A stretch of 59,301 nt of DNA, taken from the NCBI GenBank assembly GCA_027491085.1, contig JAIXWW010000011.1, positions 497,151 through 556,451 of the forward strand, in the 5' to 3' direction. Source of the DNA: Bacteroidota bacterium (lineage in GTDB: Bacteria; Bacteroidota; Bacteroidia; UKL13-3). The translations under genes were made by a program, and so were the position numbers. Shown here one piece after another: positions 36,664-45,879 of the stretch; position 1 is the stretch's first letter, and each line of letters begins with the position of its first letter. The notes under the pieces were generated by a model, which was not told the origin of the DNA, ran no database searches, and saw nothing but the letters and a program-made list of their open reading frames with translations.

Positions 36664-37031
36664 TCCAATAAAGCTGTTATTTTATTTACAATATCCTTAT
36701 TAGAAAAAGGTTTTGTAATATATAATTCTGCACCTAAGTCATACCCTTTTTGAATATCGGCTTCCTTTGACTTTGCACTTACAAATACCACTTTACATTC
36801 TTTATGTTTAATGCTGCTTTTTATATGCTTACAAATAGCATAACCATCTACATCGGGCATCATAATATCTAACAAAACCACATCAGGTACATTTTCCTCT
36901 AGTAATTCTAGTGTTTCAGTTCCATTGCGAGCTATTATTACATCAAACCCATTTTTACGCATTAAAAATTCTAACGACATTAATATATATGGGTCGTCAT
37001 CCACTACTAATATTTTATATGCTTGACTCAT
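36660..37031 (-). CDS. Receiver-only response regulator
   Basis: A 123-residue single receiver domain started at the second Met (37031). It has the acidic pocket VVDDDP (11-13), the phosphorylated Asp at about 55 (VVLLDIMMPDVDGY), a Thr/Ser switch region (VVFVSAKS) and the conserved Lys in YITKPFSNKD. There is no output domain, so it acts by protein contact or as a phosphate shuttle. It overlaps the 3' end of the histidine kinase gene by 17 bases, which implies that this kinase phosphorylates it. Confidence 0.9.
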   Translation of the reverse strand: MSQAYKILVVDDDPYILMSLEFLMRKNGFDVIIARNGTETLELLEENVPDVVLLDIMMPDVDGYAICKHIKSSIKHKECKVVFVSAKSKEADIQKGYDLGAELYITKPFSNKDIVNKITALLD

Positions 37032-39753
37032 TATGTTCAATTAAAGTATTTCCGGGTTCAAAGTTAGGAATTGTAAACGTAAAGCATGCACCTTTTTCTA
37101 TTTCACTTTCTACCCAAATTTTGCCTCCATGCATTTCAATGATTTTTTTACAAATAGCTAATCCCAAACCAGTTCCCACCGGTTTTTTTATTGTTTGATT
37201 TTTTGCTTGAAAAAATTTGTCGAAAATTAATTCATGCAGTTCTTTAGCAATTCCCTTACCAGTATCAATAATACTTACCTGAATTTCGTTTTGCAGATCG
37301 GATATTACTATGTGTATTTTACCTTGCTCAGGTGTAAATTTCATAGCATTACTTATTAAATTTACCAGAACTTGTTGTACTAAATCCTTATCAGCATGAA
37401 GCAAAAGCATACTATTAGGCTGTGTGATGGTTAGATTTATTGCCTTTTCATTGGCTACTAATTTATAGGAGGTATATAAATCTTTGACCAATAAATTCAT
37501 ATCAAACGAAGTTAAATTAAGTTTCTGCTTACCACTTTCATACTTCTCTAGATTTAATACTTTGGTTATTAAATGACTTAATCGTTCCGTTTCTTTAACT
37601 ACAGCCCCTAAAAATTTCTCACGCTCTTCGTCCTCTAAATCAGGATTATCATGTACTATCTCTGTTAATGAACGAATGGAGGTTAAAGGTGTTCTTAACT
37701 CATGTGTTACAGTATATAAAAATTCATCTTTCAATTCGTCCATTGTTTTTAATTGCAAATTTGCCTCACGTAACTGTTCCGTGGCCTTTGTCAATTCAAT
37801 CGATTTTTTACGAAGTTCTTTATTCAACTCTATCATTTGCTGTGATTCGTGCAAAATTTTAAATACTTCATTGAGGCTTAGTTCCTCTTCTTTTGTAACA
37901 GAACTAACCATGATACGTGCTGATGCAGAACCAATAACACCTGCTAAAATTTTCTCAGAAAAACTAACTATTCTTGGATCAGCCTTAGAACCAAAATCTA
38001 TAGCTATTTTGTGTCTGTGCGCATAATTTTGTATTAAATTATTGGCACGTTCTTTCCCTAAAAAATTTTCTAATAATGAAAACAAATCAGGCATATAAGC
38101 TGTACCTCGCCAAATACTATCGCTTCCTGGTGAATTATACTTATCAATATCTACAAATATTTCAGCCTGGTAAACCTCCTGTGGAATAAGCTTACTGTAA
38201 ACCGAAAAAACAAAATAAGCAGTGCAGTTAAAAAACATACTCCAAAACAAAGCATGTGTAATGGAATCAAACCCTTCTAAACCAAATAAAGATTGAGGCT
38301 TTAACCACCATATATTGAATGGTCCATTACTTATTATGCTTTCATTTATTAAATGTGCTTGGGCTATAGAAGGAAGAATTAATGTATAAAACCAAATAAA
38401 AAAACCAACAATAATACCTACTAGTGCACCATTTTTACTTGCTGTTTTCCAATAAATACCTCCAATTATGGCGGGAGCAAATTGGGCAACACCTGCAAAA
38501 GAAATCAACCCTATTGATACCAATGAAAAATACTGTGCTACATATTGATCATATAAATAGGCAAATAATAAAATAAGAATAATACTAAATCTTCGAATAT
38601 ATAAAATGGTTCTTCGAATGGATTTATCAATTGAGGTCTTAAAATTTTGTTGCCTAAATAAAAATGGCATTACTAAATTATTACTTACCATTGTACTCAG
38701 CGCTATTGTTTCTACTATAATCATACTAGTAGCGGCCGAAAAACCGCCCAAAAACACTAACATACTTAATAATGGTTTATTAAAATGTAAAGGTAATGCT
38801 AAAACAAAAGTATCTGCGTCTATTGGCATGTTTTGAAAGACTAACTTGCCACCAAAAGCAATTGGAATAACAAAAATATTAATTACAAATAGGTAAATTG
38901 GGAATAGCCATACTGCCTTTTTTAAATGCTCCTCGTTTACATTTTCAATTACGCCAACTTGGAATTGACGTGGTAAAAAAAGCACTGCCATCATGGAAAG
39001 CAAAATACCCGAGAACCAACCAGCATTGACATTTTCCCCACTTAAAGTAAATAATTTTTTTAACTCATCTATTTGATTTGCTTTTAAAAAAATATCGTTA
39101 AAACCATTAAAAATACCATAGGTAACAAATACACCAGCAACTAAAAATGCCACCAATTTTATTACCGATTCAAAAGCTACTGCAGCTACCAAGCCTTCAT
39201 GTTTTTCAGTTGCATCAACTGAGCGCGTCCCAAAAATAATAATAAAAACAGCCAAGAATACCGTAAAATACAAGGTATTATCTGAAAAAAAGTTATTCCC
39301 AGAAATAGCATTTTTAGTTAAAATATCAAAGCTAATGGCTATGGCTTTTAATTGCAAAGCAATATAGGGCAAAACGCCAATAATACAGAAAACACTAACC
39401 ACTGCAGCTAAAGATGCATTTTTTCCATACCTAGTTGAAATAAAATCGGCAATGCTATTGATGCGTTGTGCTTTGGTAATTCTAATAATTTTACGCAGAA
39501 CTGGAAAAAACAATGCTGCCATTATTGTAGGACCAATGTATATAGTTAAAAAACTTATTCCATTAGTAGTGGCCCTGCCCACACTTCCATAATAGGTCCA
39601 GGCTGTACAATACACGCAAAGTGAAAGTGCATACACATATGCATTATTTATTATACTTTTTCCTTTTTTTAACTGATGTTCTGCATAATATGCTACACCA
39701 AATAAAAGCAATAAATAAAGTAGTGAACAAATAATAATAATGCTGTTACTCAT
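37015..39753 (-). CDS. Na+:solute symporter-STAC-histidine kinase fusion (CbrA-like)
   Basis: A 912-residue membrane sensor. Residues 1-520 form a solute:sodium symporter with about 13 helices (YGSVGRATTNGISFLTIYIG, KAQRINSIADFISTRYGKNA, FLGGFSAATSMIIVETIALS). Residues 540-640 are a STAC domain (GKERANNLIQNYAHRH, ILAGVIGSASARIMVSSV). A coiled coil (QMIELNKELRKKSIELTKA) leads to the kinase: HisKA with VTHELRTPLTSIRSL (His about 684) and HATPase with NLISNAMKFTPEQG, DTGKGIAKE and GTGLGLAICKKI. It couples solute transport or binding to phosphotransfer. Unlike CbrA it has no PAS domain that I can see. The small gene upstream overlaps it by 8 bases. Confidence 0.92.
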   Translation of the reverse strand: MSNSIIIICSLLYLLLLFGVAYYAEHQLKKGKSIINNAYVYALSLCVYCTAWTYYGSVGRATTNGISFLTIYIGPTIMAALFFPVLRKIIRITKAQRINSIADFISTRYGKNASLAAVVSVFCIIGVLPYIALQLKAIAISFDILTKNAISGNNFFSDNTLYFTVFLAVFIIIFGTRSVDATEKHEGLVAAVAFESVIKLVAFLVAGVFVTYGIFNGFNDIFLKANQIDELKKLFTLSGENVNAGWFSGILLSMMAVLFLPRQFQVGVIENVNEEHLKKAVWLFPIYLFVINIFVIPIAFGGKLVFQNMPIDADTFVLALPLHFNKPLLSMLVFLGGFSAATSMIIVETIALSTMVSNNLVMPFLFRQQNFKTSIDKSIRRTILYIRRFSIILILLFAYLYDQYVAQYFSLVSIGLISFAGVAQFAPAIIGGIYWKTASKNGALVGIIVGFFIWFYTLILPSIAQAHLINESIISNGPFNIWWLKPQSLFGLEGFDSITHALFWSMFFNCTAYFVFSVYSKLIPQEVYQAEIFVDIDKYNSPGSDSIWRGTAYMPDLFSLLENFLGKERANNLIQNYAHRHKIAIDFGSKADPRIVSFSEKILAGVIGSASARIMVSSVTKEEELSLNEVFKILHESQQMIELNKELRKKSIELTKATEQLREANLQLKTMDELKDEFLYTVTHELRTPLTSIRSLTEIVHDNPDLEDEEREKFLGAVVKETERLSHLITKVLNLEKYESGKQKLNLTSFDMNLLVKDLYTSYKLVANEKAINLTITQPNSMLLLHADKDLVQQVLVNLISNAMKFTPEQGKIHIVISDLQNEIQVSIIDTGKGIAKELHELIFDKFFQAKNQTIKKPVGTGLGLAICKKIIEMHGGKIWVESEIEKGACFTFTIPNFEPGNTLIEHNESSI

Positions 39754-39967
39754 CCTTGCCTTTTTGAAGTTTTTTAGAAGGTTTTATTTCACTTGATACC
39801 ACTAAAAGTATGATAGCTAATAGCCAAGCAATAACAACATATAAATACAACAATGGAATATTGCCAACAAACTTAGGCTTATTAAAAATGGTAAATATTG
39901 GATAACAAAATGCCAACAACATTATAATGCTCAATATAATATTCTTTTGTTTTCTATTATTTACCAT
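39746..39967 (-). CDS. Small two-helix subunit of the symporter-sensor
   Basis: A 73-residue membrane protein with two helices (NIILSIIMLLAFCYPIFTIF and PLLYLYVVIAWLLAIILLVV) and a basic tail. Its length, topology and position match the small subunits encoded before SSS transporters (DUF3311/YhdT type). It overlaps the start of the sensor kinase gene by 8 bases, so the two are cotranslated and probably form one complex. Confidence 0.8.
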   Translation of the reverse strand: MVNNRKQKNIILSIIMLLAFCYPIFTIFNKPKFVGNIPLLYLYVVIAWLLAIILLVVSSEIKPSKKLQKGKDE

Positions 39968-40040
39968 CTTATAAAAATAGCTATTATATGTAAAAAAACA
40001 AATCTTATTTACTTTATCAATGCCATCTTATTTATAGATG

Positions 40041-41600
40041 CTAGGCTCTATACTCACCAAATACACCTCTAAAGGTATCAGCTATTTCGCCTAAAGTAGC
40101 TAAACTTTCTACGGCTTCTATAATATGTGGCATTACGTTACTTCCATCTTTAGCTGCTTGCTCTAGTTTAGCAATATTGGCCTTTACTAAATTATTATCT
40201 CTTTCGGCTCTTAATTTGTTCAACTTTTCAGTTTGTTGAACGCGGATATTATCATCAATTTTAAACGATGGTGGGGCAACTTCTTCTTCCACCGTAAATT
40301 TATTTACACCTACTATAACCTTCTCTTGGCTTTCAATGTCTTTTTGGTATTTGTAGCTAGCAGTAGCAATTTCGTTTTGCATATAACCTTCTTCTATAGC
40401 GCTTACACTTCCGCCCATAGCATCAATTTTTTCAATATACTTCCAAGCTTCAGCTTCTACTTGATTGGTTAATTCTTCTACAAAATAACTTCCACCCATT
40501 GGATCAACAGTATCTACTACACCACTTTCAAAAGCAATGATTTGTTGTGTACGCAATGCTGTTCTTGCAGCTGCTTCAGTAGGTAAATTTAGTGCCTCAT
40601 CAAAACCATTGGTATGCAAACTTTGAGTTCCTCCCATTACAGCTGCTAAAGCTTGTAAAGTAACCCTTGCTATATTATTTTCAGCTTGTTGCGCAGTTAA
40701 AGTACTTCCACCTGTTTGGGTATGAAAACGCAACATCATAGCCTTTGGATTGGTTGCGCCTAAATCCTTTGCAATTTTAGCCCACATTCTGCGCGCTGCT
40801 CTAAACTTAGCTATTTCCTCAAAAAAGTTATTATGCGCATTAAAGAAAAACGATAAACGTTGTCCAAATACATTTATATCTAATCCTTTAGCAATTGCGG
40901 CTTCACTGTAAGCTTTAGCATTAGCTAGTGTAAAAGCTATTTCTTGCACTGCTGTACTTCCTGCTTCGCGAATGTGGTATCCGCTAATAGAAATGGTATT
41001 CCATTTTGGAACTTCTAAACTGCAATACTCAAAAATATCGGTAATAATACGCATACTTGGCTTAGGCGGATAAATATAAGTTCCTCTAGCTGCATATTCT
41101 TTTAAAATATCGTTTTGAATGGTTCCTGAAATCTTTTTAATATCAGCACCTTGTTTTTTTGCTAATGCAATATAAAACGAAAGTAAGGTAGATGCCGTAG
41201 CATTAATGGTCATACTTGTGGTAATATCTTGTAGTTTAATGCCATCAAACAGCGTTTCAATATCGCGTAAACTATCAATAGCTACTCCCACTTTTCCCAC
41301 TTCACCTTCACTCATGGCATGGTCACTATCATAGCCAATTTGGGTTGGTAAATCAAATGCTACCGAAAGGCCCATGGTTCCGTTTGCCAATAAATACTTG
41401 TAACGTTTGTTTGATTCTTCGGCAGTTGAAAAACCCGCATATTGACGCATGGTCCATAATCTACCGCGATACATATCAGGCTGAACACCACGAGTATAAG
41501 GAAACTGACCAGGCAATTCATTATTGATATTATTGCTGTCTGGTTTATATAAATCGTTAATTATTATTCCGCTATCAGTTACAAATTTATTTTCAGCCAT
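40041..41600 (-). CDS. Methylmalonyl-CoA mutase, catalytic subunit (split type)
   Basis: A 519-residue protein containing only the TIM-barrel catalytic domain of a B12-dependent acyl-CoA mutase, which interconverts methylmalonyl-CoA and succinyl-CoA. Motifs are [33 protein letters not shown] (Tyr54), PPKPSMRI (Arg184), the catalytic His in [12 protein letters not shown] (209) and [19 protein letters not shown]. Tyr in RQYAG and Arg in PSMR are the residues that favour methylmalonyl-CoA over isobutyryl-CoA in known mutases. The C-terminal B12-binding domain is absent and must be encoded elsewhere. TATATTTG at 41626-41619 is a good -7 box 18 bases before the ATG. Confidence 0.9.
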   Translation of the reverse strand: MAENKFVTDSGIIINDLYKPDSNNINNELPGQFPYTRGVQPDMYRGRLWTMRQYAGFSTAEESNKRYKYLLANGTMGLSVAFDLPTQIGYDSDHAMSEGEVGKVGVAIDSLRDIETLFDGIKLQDITTSMTINATASTLLSFYIALAKKQGADIKKISGTIQNDILKEYAARGTYIYPPKPSMRIITDIFEYCSLEVPKWNTISISGYHIREAGSTAVQEIAFTLANAKAYSEAAIAKGLDINVFGQRLSFFFNAHNNFFEEIAKFRAARRMWAKIAKDLGATNPKAMMLRFHTQTGGSTLTAQQAENNIARVTLQALAAVMGGTQSLHTNGFDEALNLPTEAAARTALRTQQIIAFESGVVDTVDPMGGSYFVEELTNQVEAEAWKYIEKIDAMGGSVSAIEEGYMQNEIATASYKYQKDIESQEKVIVGVNKFTVEEEVAPPSFKIDDNIRVQQTEKLNKLRAERDNNLVKANIAKLEQAAKDGSNVMPHIIEAVESLATLGEIADTFRGVFGEYRA

Positions 41601-41903
41601 TGTGTTTAGTTATTTGGGCAAATATAAATAAACCGAATAGCTATTTAACTGATATGGCTTAGGTGTATGAAATAAAAACTTTTATAGCCAATAGTAACAA
41701 TTAAAGTGAATAAGTATAAATCATGTAAACTCTTTGGTTTCTTTGCCAAAATTTAAAGCCTATTTCTTCATTTTTAGGTTGATTCGTTTATAACAATTTA
41801 GCCTTTTTAGTATTTTGGACACTGTCATTAAAATAACTGACAAGACATAGCAGAGTTTTGTAATATTTTTACTTTTTTGCAATATAAATTAAACTGAAAA
41901 AAT
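41601..41903. other. Divergent region between the mutase and phosphohexomutase genes
   Basis: It holds the minus-strand -7 box TATATTTG (41626-41619) and, about 70 bases before the plus-strand gene, an inverted repeat TGTCA-N10-TGACA that could be an operator. No cobalamin riboswitch features (conserved B12-box sequence) are visible, and there is no ORF. Confidence 0.4.
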
Positions 41904-43307
41904 ATGTACGTAATAAAATTTGGAACTGATGGTTGGCGAGGTATTATAGCCGATGAATTTACTGTTGAAAATGTTAAGCGTGTAGCGCAAGGAACAGCAG
42001 CATACGTTAAAGCAAATTTTGCTAATAACTTAACCGTAGTGTTGGGCCACGATTGCCGTTTTGCAGGTGAGCTTTTTGCTGAAACTACCGCAAAAGTTTT
42101 ATGTGCCAATGGCATTAAAGTAATAATGGCTAAAGGTTTTGTGAGCACTCCTATGATTAGTTTAGGTGCTGTAAAACATGGTGCAGCATTAGGAGTAATT
42201 ATTACTGCTAGTCATAATCCACCGGCATATAATGGTTTCAAACTAAAAGCACATTATGGCGGACCAAGCAGCCCTGCTGTGATTGATGCAGTAGAAAATG
42301 CAATTCCAGAAACATTTAGTTTACCTTTAAAAAGCATAGATACTTTAGTAAGCGAAGGCATGGTAACTTATGCCGACCTTGAAACCATGTATGTAAATGA
42401 GGTAGAAAGCAAATTTGATTTAAAATTAATCAAAGAAAGCAAGTTTGAATTTGCTTACGATGCCATGTATGGTGCAGGACAAAATGTAATGCGTAGGGTT
42501 TTTCCTGAAATTACCATGTTGCATTGCGATTATAACCCAGGTTTTGATGGACAAGCTCCAGAACCTATCCATAAAAATTTAACTGAGTTTAGCGAGTTAA
42601 TTCGCATCAGCGAAGAAATTGATTGTGGTTTGGTAACTGATGGTGATGCTGATAGAATTGGTTTATACAATGGCAAAGGCGAGTTTGTAGATTCGCACCA
42701 TATCATACTTTTATTGGTTCATTACTTGCATAAATACAAAGGCATGGATGGTAAAGTAATCACTACTTTTAGTGCTACTTCAAAAATTACCAAACTAGCC
42801 GAAGCTTATGGTTTACCAATAGAAATAACTAAAATCGGGTTTAAATACATTTGCGAAAAAATGGTTACCGAAAACGTATTAGTTGGTGGTGAAGAAAGTG
42901 GTGGAATTGCTATTAAAGGCTTTATTCCTGAGCGAGATGGTATTTGGATTGGCTTAACCATTTGGGAGTTTATGGCTAAAACAGGCAAAACTTTAGACGA
43001 ATTAATTCAAGAAGTATATGATGTAGTGGGCAGTTTTGCTATGGGCAGAATTGATTTACACATTACCGAAGAAATTAAACAAACGGTATTGGCTAATTGC
43101 AAAGCAGGAAAATACACACAGTTTGGAAACTACAAAATAGAAAAAACGGAAGATTTAGATGGTTATAAATTCCATTTAGGAAATGGCGAATGGGTAATGA
43201 TTCGTGCAAGTGGAACCGAACCTGTATTACGCGTTTACAGCGAATCGAGCACCAACGATAAAGCAACGGCTATATTAGAAGCTACCAAAGCTGTTTTATT
43301 AGCTTAA
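41904..43307 (+). CDS. Phosphoglucomutase/phosphomannomutase family protein
   Basis: A 467-residue alpha-D-phosphohexomutase that moves phosphate between C1 and C6 of a hexose. It begins with FGTDGWRGIIADEFT, has the catalytic phosphoserine in ITASHNPPAYNGFKLK (about 102), the metal loop VTDGDADRIGLY (about 245), the sugar-binding GGEESGGIAIKG and the phosphate-binding RASGTEPVLRVYSES. The exact sugar (glucose, mannose or glucosamine) cannot be read from the sequence. It has a terminator shared with the convergent menC. Confidence 0.93.
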   Translation: MYVIKFGTDGWRGIIADEFTVENVKRVAQGTAAYVKANFANNLTVVLGHDCRFAGELFAETTAKVLCANGIKVIMAKGFVSTPMISLGAVKHGAALGVIITASHNPPAYNGFKLKAHYGGPSSPAVIDAVENAIPETFSLPLKSIDTLVSEGMVTYADLETMYVNEVESKFDLKLIKESKFEFAYDAMYGAGQNVMRRVFPEITMLHCDYNPGFDGQAPEPIHKNLTEFSELIRISEEIDCGLVTDGDADRIGLYNGKGEFVDSHHIILLLVHYLHKYKGMDGKVITTFSATSKITKLAEAYGLPIEITKIGFKYICEKMVTENVLVGGEESGGIAIKGFIPERDGIWIGLTIWEFMAKTGKTLDELIQEVYDVVGSFAMGRIDLHITEEIKQTVLANCKAGKYTQFGNYKIEKTEDLDGYKFHLGNGEWVMIRASGTEPVLRVYSESSTNDKATAILEATKAVLLA

Positions 43308-43328
43308 AGATAAAAAAACAAATAAAAG

Positions 43329-43363
43329 ATGACTGCTATAATTTTATAGTAGTCATTTTTTAT
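43329..43363. terminator. Bidirectional terminator between phosphohexomutase and menC
   Basis: ATGACTGCTATAA (43329-43341) pairs with TTATAGTAGTCAT (43344-43356) with one mismatch, flanked by A-run and T-run. Confidence 0.8.
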
Positions 43364-44415
43364 TTATCATTTGATTCATTCCTAAATAGTTCTAAATTCC
43401 ATTGTTTTTGCAAGTCATAACTTATAAATCCATTGCTTACAGTAAGCGGACTATCTATATTATTTTTATATAAACTTCCTGTTCCCAAACCTTGCGGCAT
43501 TTCTGTATTTAAGCTACTACAAAACTGGGCAATTGCATTTAAACCAATATTACTCTCTAAGGCTGAAGTAACCCACCATCCAATTCCCAATTCATTGGCC
43601 TTTTCAATAAAAAAACTACTATTATCTAATCCGCCTAATAAGGTAGGTTTTATAATGATATAATGTGGTTTTATAAATTGTAATAGTGGTTTAACTTGTG
43701 CTTTGCTCAAACCAATTAATTCCTCATCTAATGCAATTTTGATAGGCGATTTAGCACACACTTCTTGCATCATTTCTGGTTGCTTCGTTTTAATTGGTTG
43801 TTCTATACTATGGAGGTCAAAACGCTTTAACTCTTTTAATTTTTCAAATACATCAAAATTACCAAAGGCGCCATTTGCATCAACTCTAATTTCCAATTTA
43901 AAAGCATTGTATCTTTTCCTAATTCTTTCAAGTAATCTGCATTCTGCATCAAAATCCAAAGCGCCAATTTTAAATTTTATACAATTAAAACCTGCTTCTA
44001 CTTTCTGAAAAGCTTCCGTTTCCATTTCATCTATTTGGTTCATCCAAACCAAACCGTTTATGGCTATAGGTTTATTTGCTATAAAATTGTTTTCACAAAT
44101 TTTTCGAGAGCCGCCATATTTTAAATCCGACAAAGCTGTTTCTATACCAAATTGAATAGAAGGCCACGGTTCTAAATCAACTTGAGAAGTATTGAATCCA
44201 TTATTTAACTGAGTCAAAATTAAATTCAAATGATTTTCAAAATCATCAACTGCATCTATACTTAAGCCTATTAATGGTGCGGCTTCGCCAATACCCATTT
44301 TTAAGCCATCTTTCTCTTTTTTAATTATATAATAAACCGTATGTGTTTGCATACTTCCGCGGCTAGTATTTGCAGGCTTATTAAATTTTAAAACATGTTT
44401 TTTATAACTGAACAT
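43360..44415 (-). CDS. menC: o-Succinylbenzoate synthase (enolase superfamily)
   Basis: A 351-residue enzyme, most likely the menaquinone-pathway dehydratase that forms o-succinylbenzoate. Enolase-superfamily residues are present: the K-x-K pair in CIKFKIGALDFDAE, Asp in IRVDANGAFG, Glu in SIEQPIK, Asp in IALDEELIG and Lys in IIIKPTLLGG. Sequence and length fit Bacteroidota MenC, but a muconate-lactonising or dipeptide-epimerase relative cannot be ruled out because no other men gene is in the window. Confidence 0.8.
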   Translation of the reverse strand: MFSYKKHVLKFNKPANTSRGSMQTHTVYYIIKKEKDGLKMGIGEAAPLIGLSIDAVDDFENHLNLILTQLNNGFNTSQVDLEPWPSIQFGIETALSDLKYGGSRKICENNFIANKPIAINGLVWMNQIDEMETEAFQKVEAGFNCIKFKIGALDFDAECRLLERIRKRYNAFKLEIRVDANGAFGNFDVFEKLKELKRFDLHSIEQPIKTKQPEMMQEVCAKSPIKIALDEELIGLSKAQVKPLLQFIKPHYIIIKPTLLGGLDNSSFFIEKANELGIGWWVTSALESNIGLNAIAQFCSSLNTEMPQGLGTGSLYKNNIDSPLTVSNGFISYDLQKQWNLELFRNESNDK

Positions 44416-44570
44416 TAGTTTTTTATTTACAGTTCAATATTAACACGTTGTTTAATTAAATCATAAAACAAAATTATGTTACTACTTGCGGCACTCGCTG
44501 GATGTGAGCCAATGTATGTGCTCCGAGATAAATCGGATAAGCAGGATTATAAGAGCTTATTCTACCAGTA

Positions 44571-45056
44571 CTATTTTTGATTTTGTTCATACTTCAAAAG
44601 AAGTTGATTTAATTTATCTAATTCTGATGACTTAGGACTCGTTTGGCAAATTTCATTTACCTTTTCGTTAATCATTCTAAATTCATCATCGTTATTTATT
44701 TTCCCTCTTTTTATTATTTTAGAAATCTGTTTAGGAATATTATGAGAATTTGTATTTAAGTCTTTAGCGAATTTGTCTTGAAGTATTTTATTAAGTTCTT
44801 CTACATCAGTTATAGATAATCCATAAGCCCATTCATTCATGTCATTATATGCCTGTTTTAATCCTTTAATGTAAGTTGATGGATTTAGTTTTTCTAAATA
44901 TCTATGTTTAGTATTTTCACTAAAAGTTTCTTTATACGTTTCATAAAAATTTGCATTCGTTTTATCTTTAGAATAAATAAAATCTATTATTGTAAGACAC
45001 CATTCTCTTATCCATAATGATTCTATTTCTTGTTCAGCATTTAAATTTTTCTTCAT
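44571..45056 (-). CDS. Hypothetical soluble helical protein
   Basis: A 161-residue, charged and helical protein without signal or membrane segments (EIESLWIREWCLTIIDFIYS at the start, a lysine-rich middle, SELDKLNQLLLKYEQNQK at the end). I do not recognise a family. It stands alone between menC and a repeat-rich stretch. The ATG at 45056 is the first possible start. Confidence 0.6.
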   Translation of the reverse strand: MKKNLNAEQEIESLWIREWCLTIIDFIYSKDKTNANFYETYKETFSENTKHRYLEKLNPSTYIKGLKQAYNDMNEWAYGLSITDVEELNKILQDKFAKDLNTNSHNIPKQISKIIKRGKINNDDEFRMINEKVNEICQTSPKSSELDKLNQLLLKYEQNQK

Positions 45057-45119
45057 AATAATAACCCAACTTTCCGTAGAGTTAGCGAAGCGCTCTAAGG
45101 ATTTAAAATGAAATGAAGT

Positions 45120-45151
45120 TTCCGATAGCTATCGGAATCCGACACGGATTC
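45120..45151. repeat. 18-bp palindrome plus adjoining hairpin (REP-like)
   Basis: TTCCGATAGCTATCGGAA at 45120-45137 is a perfect palindrome. It runs into GAATCCG-ACA-CGGATTC at 45135-45151. A one-mismatch copy of the 18-mer lies at 58150-58167. Confidence 0.75.
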
Positions 45152-45286
45152 TTGAAAACATAAGTTCAACAATAAATAAAATTAAAGCGAGTTACAAACA
45201 CTTTTTCATTTATTAATTCGTAGTCTCCTTTGCTAGGCCCAAGCACACAAGACTAAGAATAGTGGGGGTTTTCTTTTATTTGTATT

Positions 45287-45334
45287 GCAGCCAGAGGCTG
45301 CTGTATACACTCACTAGCAAGATGCTAGCAAGTG
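45287..45334. repeat. Two REP-like hairpins
   Basis: GCAGCC-AGA-GGCTGC at 45287-45301 is a perfect stem. CACTCACTAGCA (45308-45319) pairs with TGCTAGCAAGTG (45323-45334) with two mismatches. Confidence 0.6.
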
Positions 45335-45339
45335 CGGAT

Positions 45340-45549
45340 AGCATAAAGTAAAATATACTTAGCATAAAGTCTTTTATTTTGAGCATAACACAAAAAACAC
45401 TCGGTATAAAGTAAATTATACTAAGCATAAAGCAAAATATACCTAGCATAAAGCCATTTATATTGAGCATAAAGTAAATTATACCAGGCATAATGCAAAA
45501 TATGTTCAACATAAAGTAAAAAATACTCAGCATAAAGTAAATTTATATA
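45340..45549. repeat. Minisatellite of ten 21-bp units
   Basis: Ten units of exactly 21 bp with consensus AGCATAAAGTAAAATATACT plus one base, no indels, some units diverged. It is open in all copies on the minus strand, giving a heptapeptide like MLSIFYF. The period equals two DNA helical turns. Confidence 0.9.
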
Positions 45550-45849
45550 TATGCTTTTAAAAAAAATACCTTTAGTAGTTGTTTTTGTTTACTTTTTTTA
45601 CTTTCAATTAACTGGCCTCTCTACTCTAAAATGGTATCTTCCATCCCCGAAAATCGCATTTTACTTTTCCACCATAGCTTCTTTCAATTGTGAAATCGCA
45701 TCATCCAAGTACAAAATAAATTCATGCATTCAAATAACAGTTTCTTAAAAACAGCATACAGCCCTCTAAACCCCTAATACATGGGAAAACAAAATTACGA
45801 CCAGTAATACTTTTTAAAACCTAATTATTTTATTAGACCAAATAATTAT

Positions 45850-45857
45850 TATATTTG
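45850..45857 (+). promoter_or_regulatory. -7 box of the 45880 operon
   Basis: TATATTTG lies 22 bases before the ATG at 45880. The -33 region is not convincing. An imperfect palindrome CTAAT...ATTAG sits just upstream (about 45821-45836). Confidence 0.5.
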
Positions 45858-45879
45858 AGTTAAAATAACTGATTTTTAC

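Larger units (their letters stand above)
45057..45879. other. Repeat-rich non-coding region
   Basis: It contains two nested palindromes (45120-45151), two imperfect hairpins (45287-45301 and 45308-45334), the 21-bp minisatellite (45340-45549) and a TATATTTG box for the next gene. Short ORFs here are repeat translations or low-complexity. Confidence 0.6.

Noticed and set aside
41601..41903. Cobalamin riboswitch before the mutase
   Set aside because: No recognisable B12-box or long structured leader; the -7 box is only 18 bases from the ATG.
45276..45533. 85-residue minus-strand ORF through the 21-bp repeat array
   Set aside because: It is a translation of the minisatellite (MLSIFYF heptads). 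The 21-bp unit keeps any frame open, so the ORF is not evidence of a gene.
45340..45549. CRISPR array
   Set aside because: The 21-bp units are directly adjacent without spacers and there are no cas genes.
45551..45748. 65-residue plus-strand ORF after the minisatellite
   Set aside because: Low-complexity, no family, no signal peptide cleavage context, starts immediately at the repeat edge. Not convincing.
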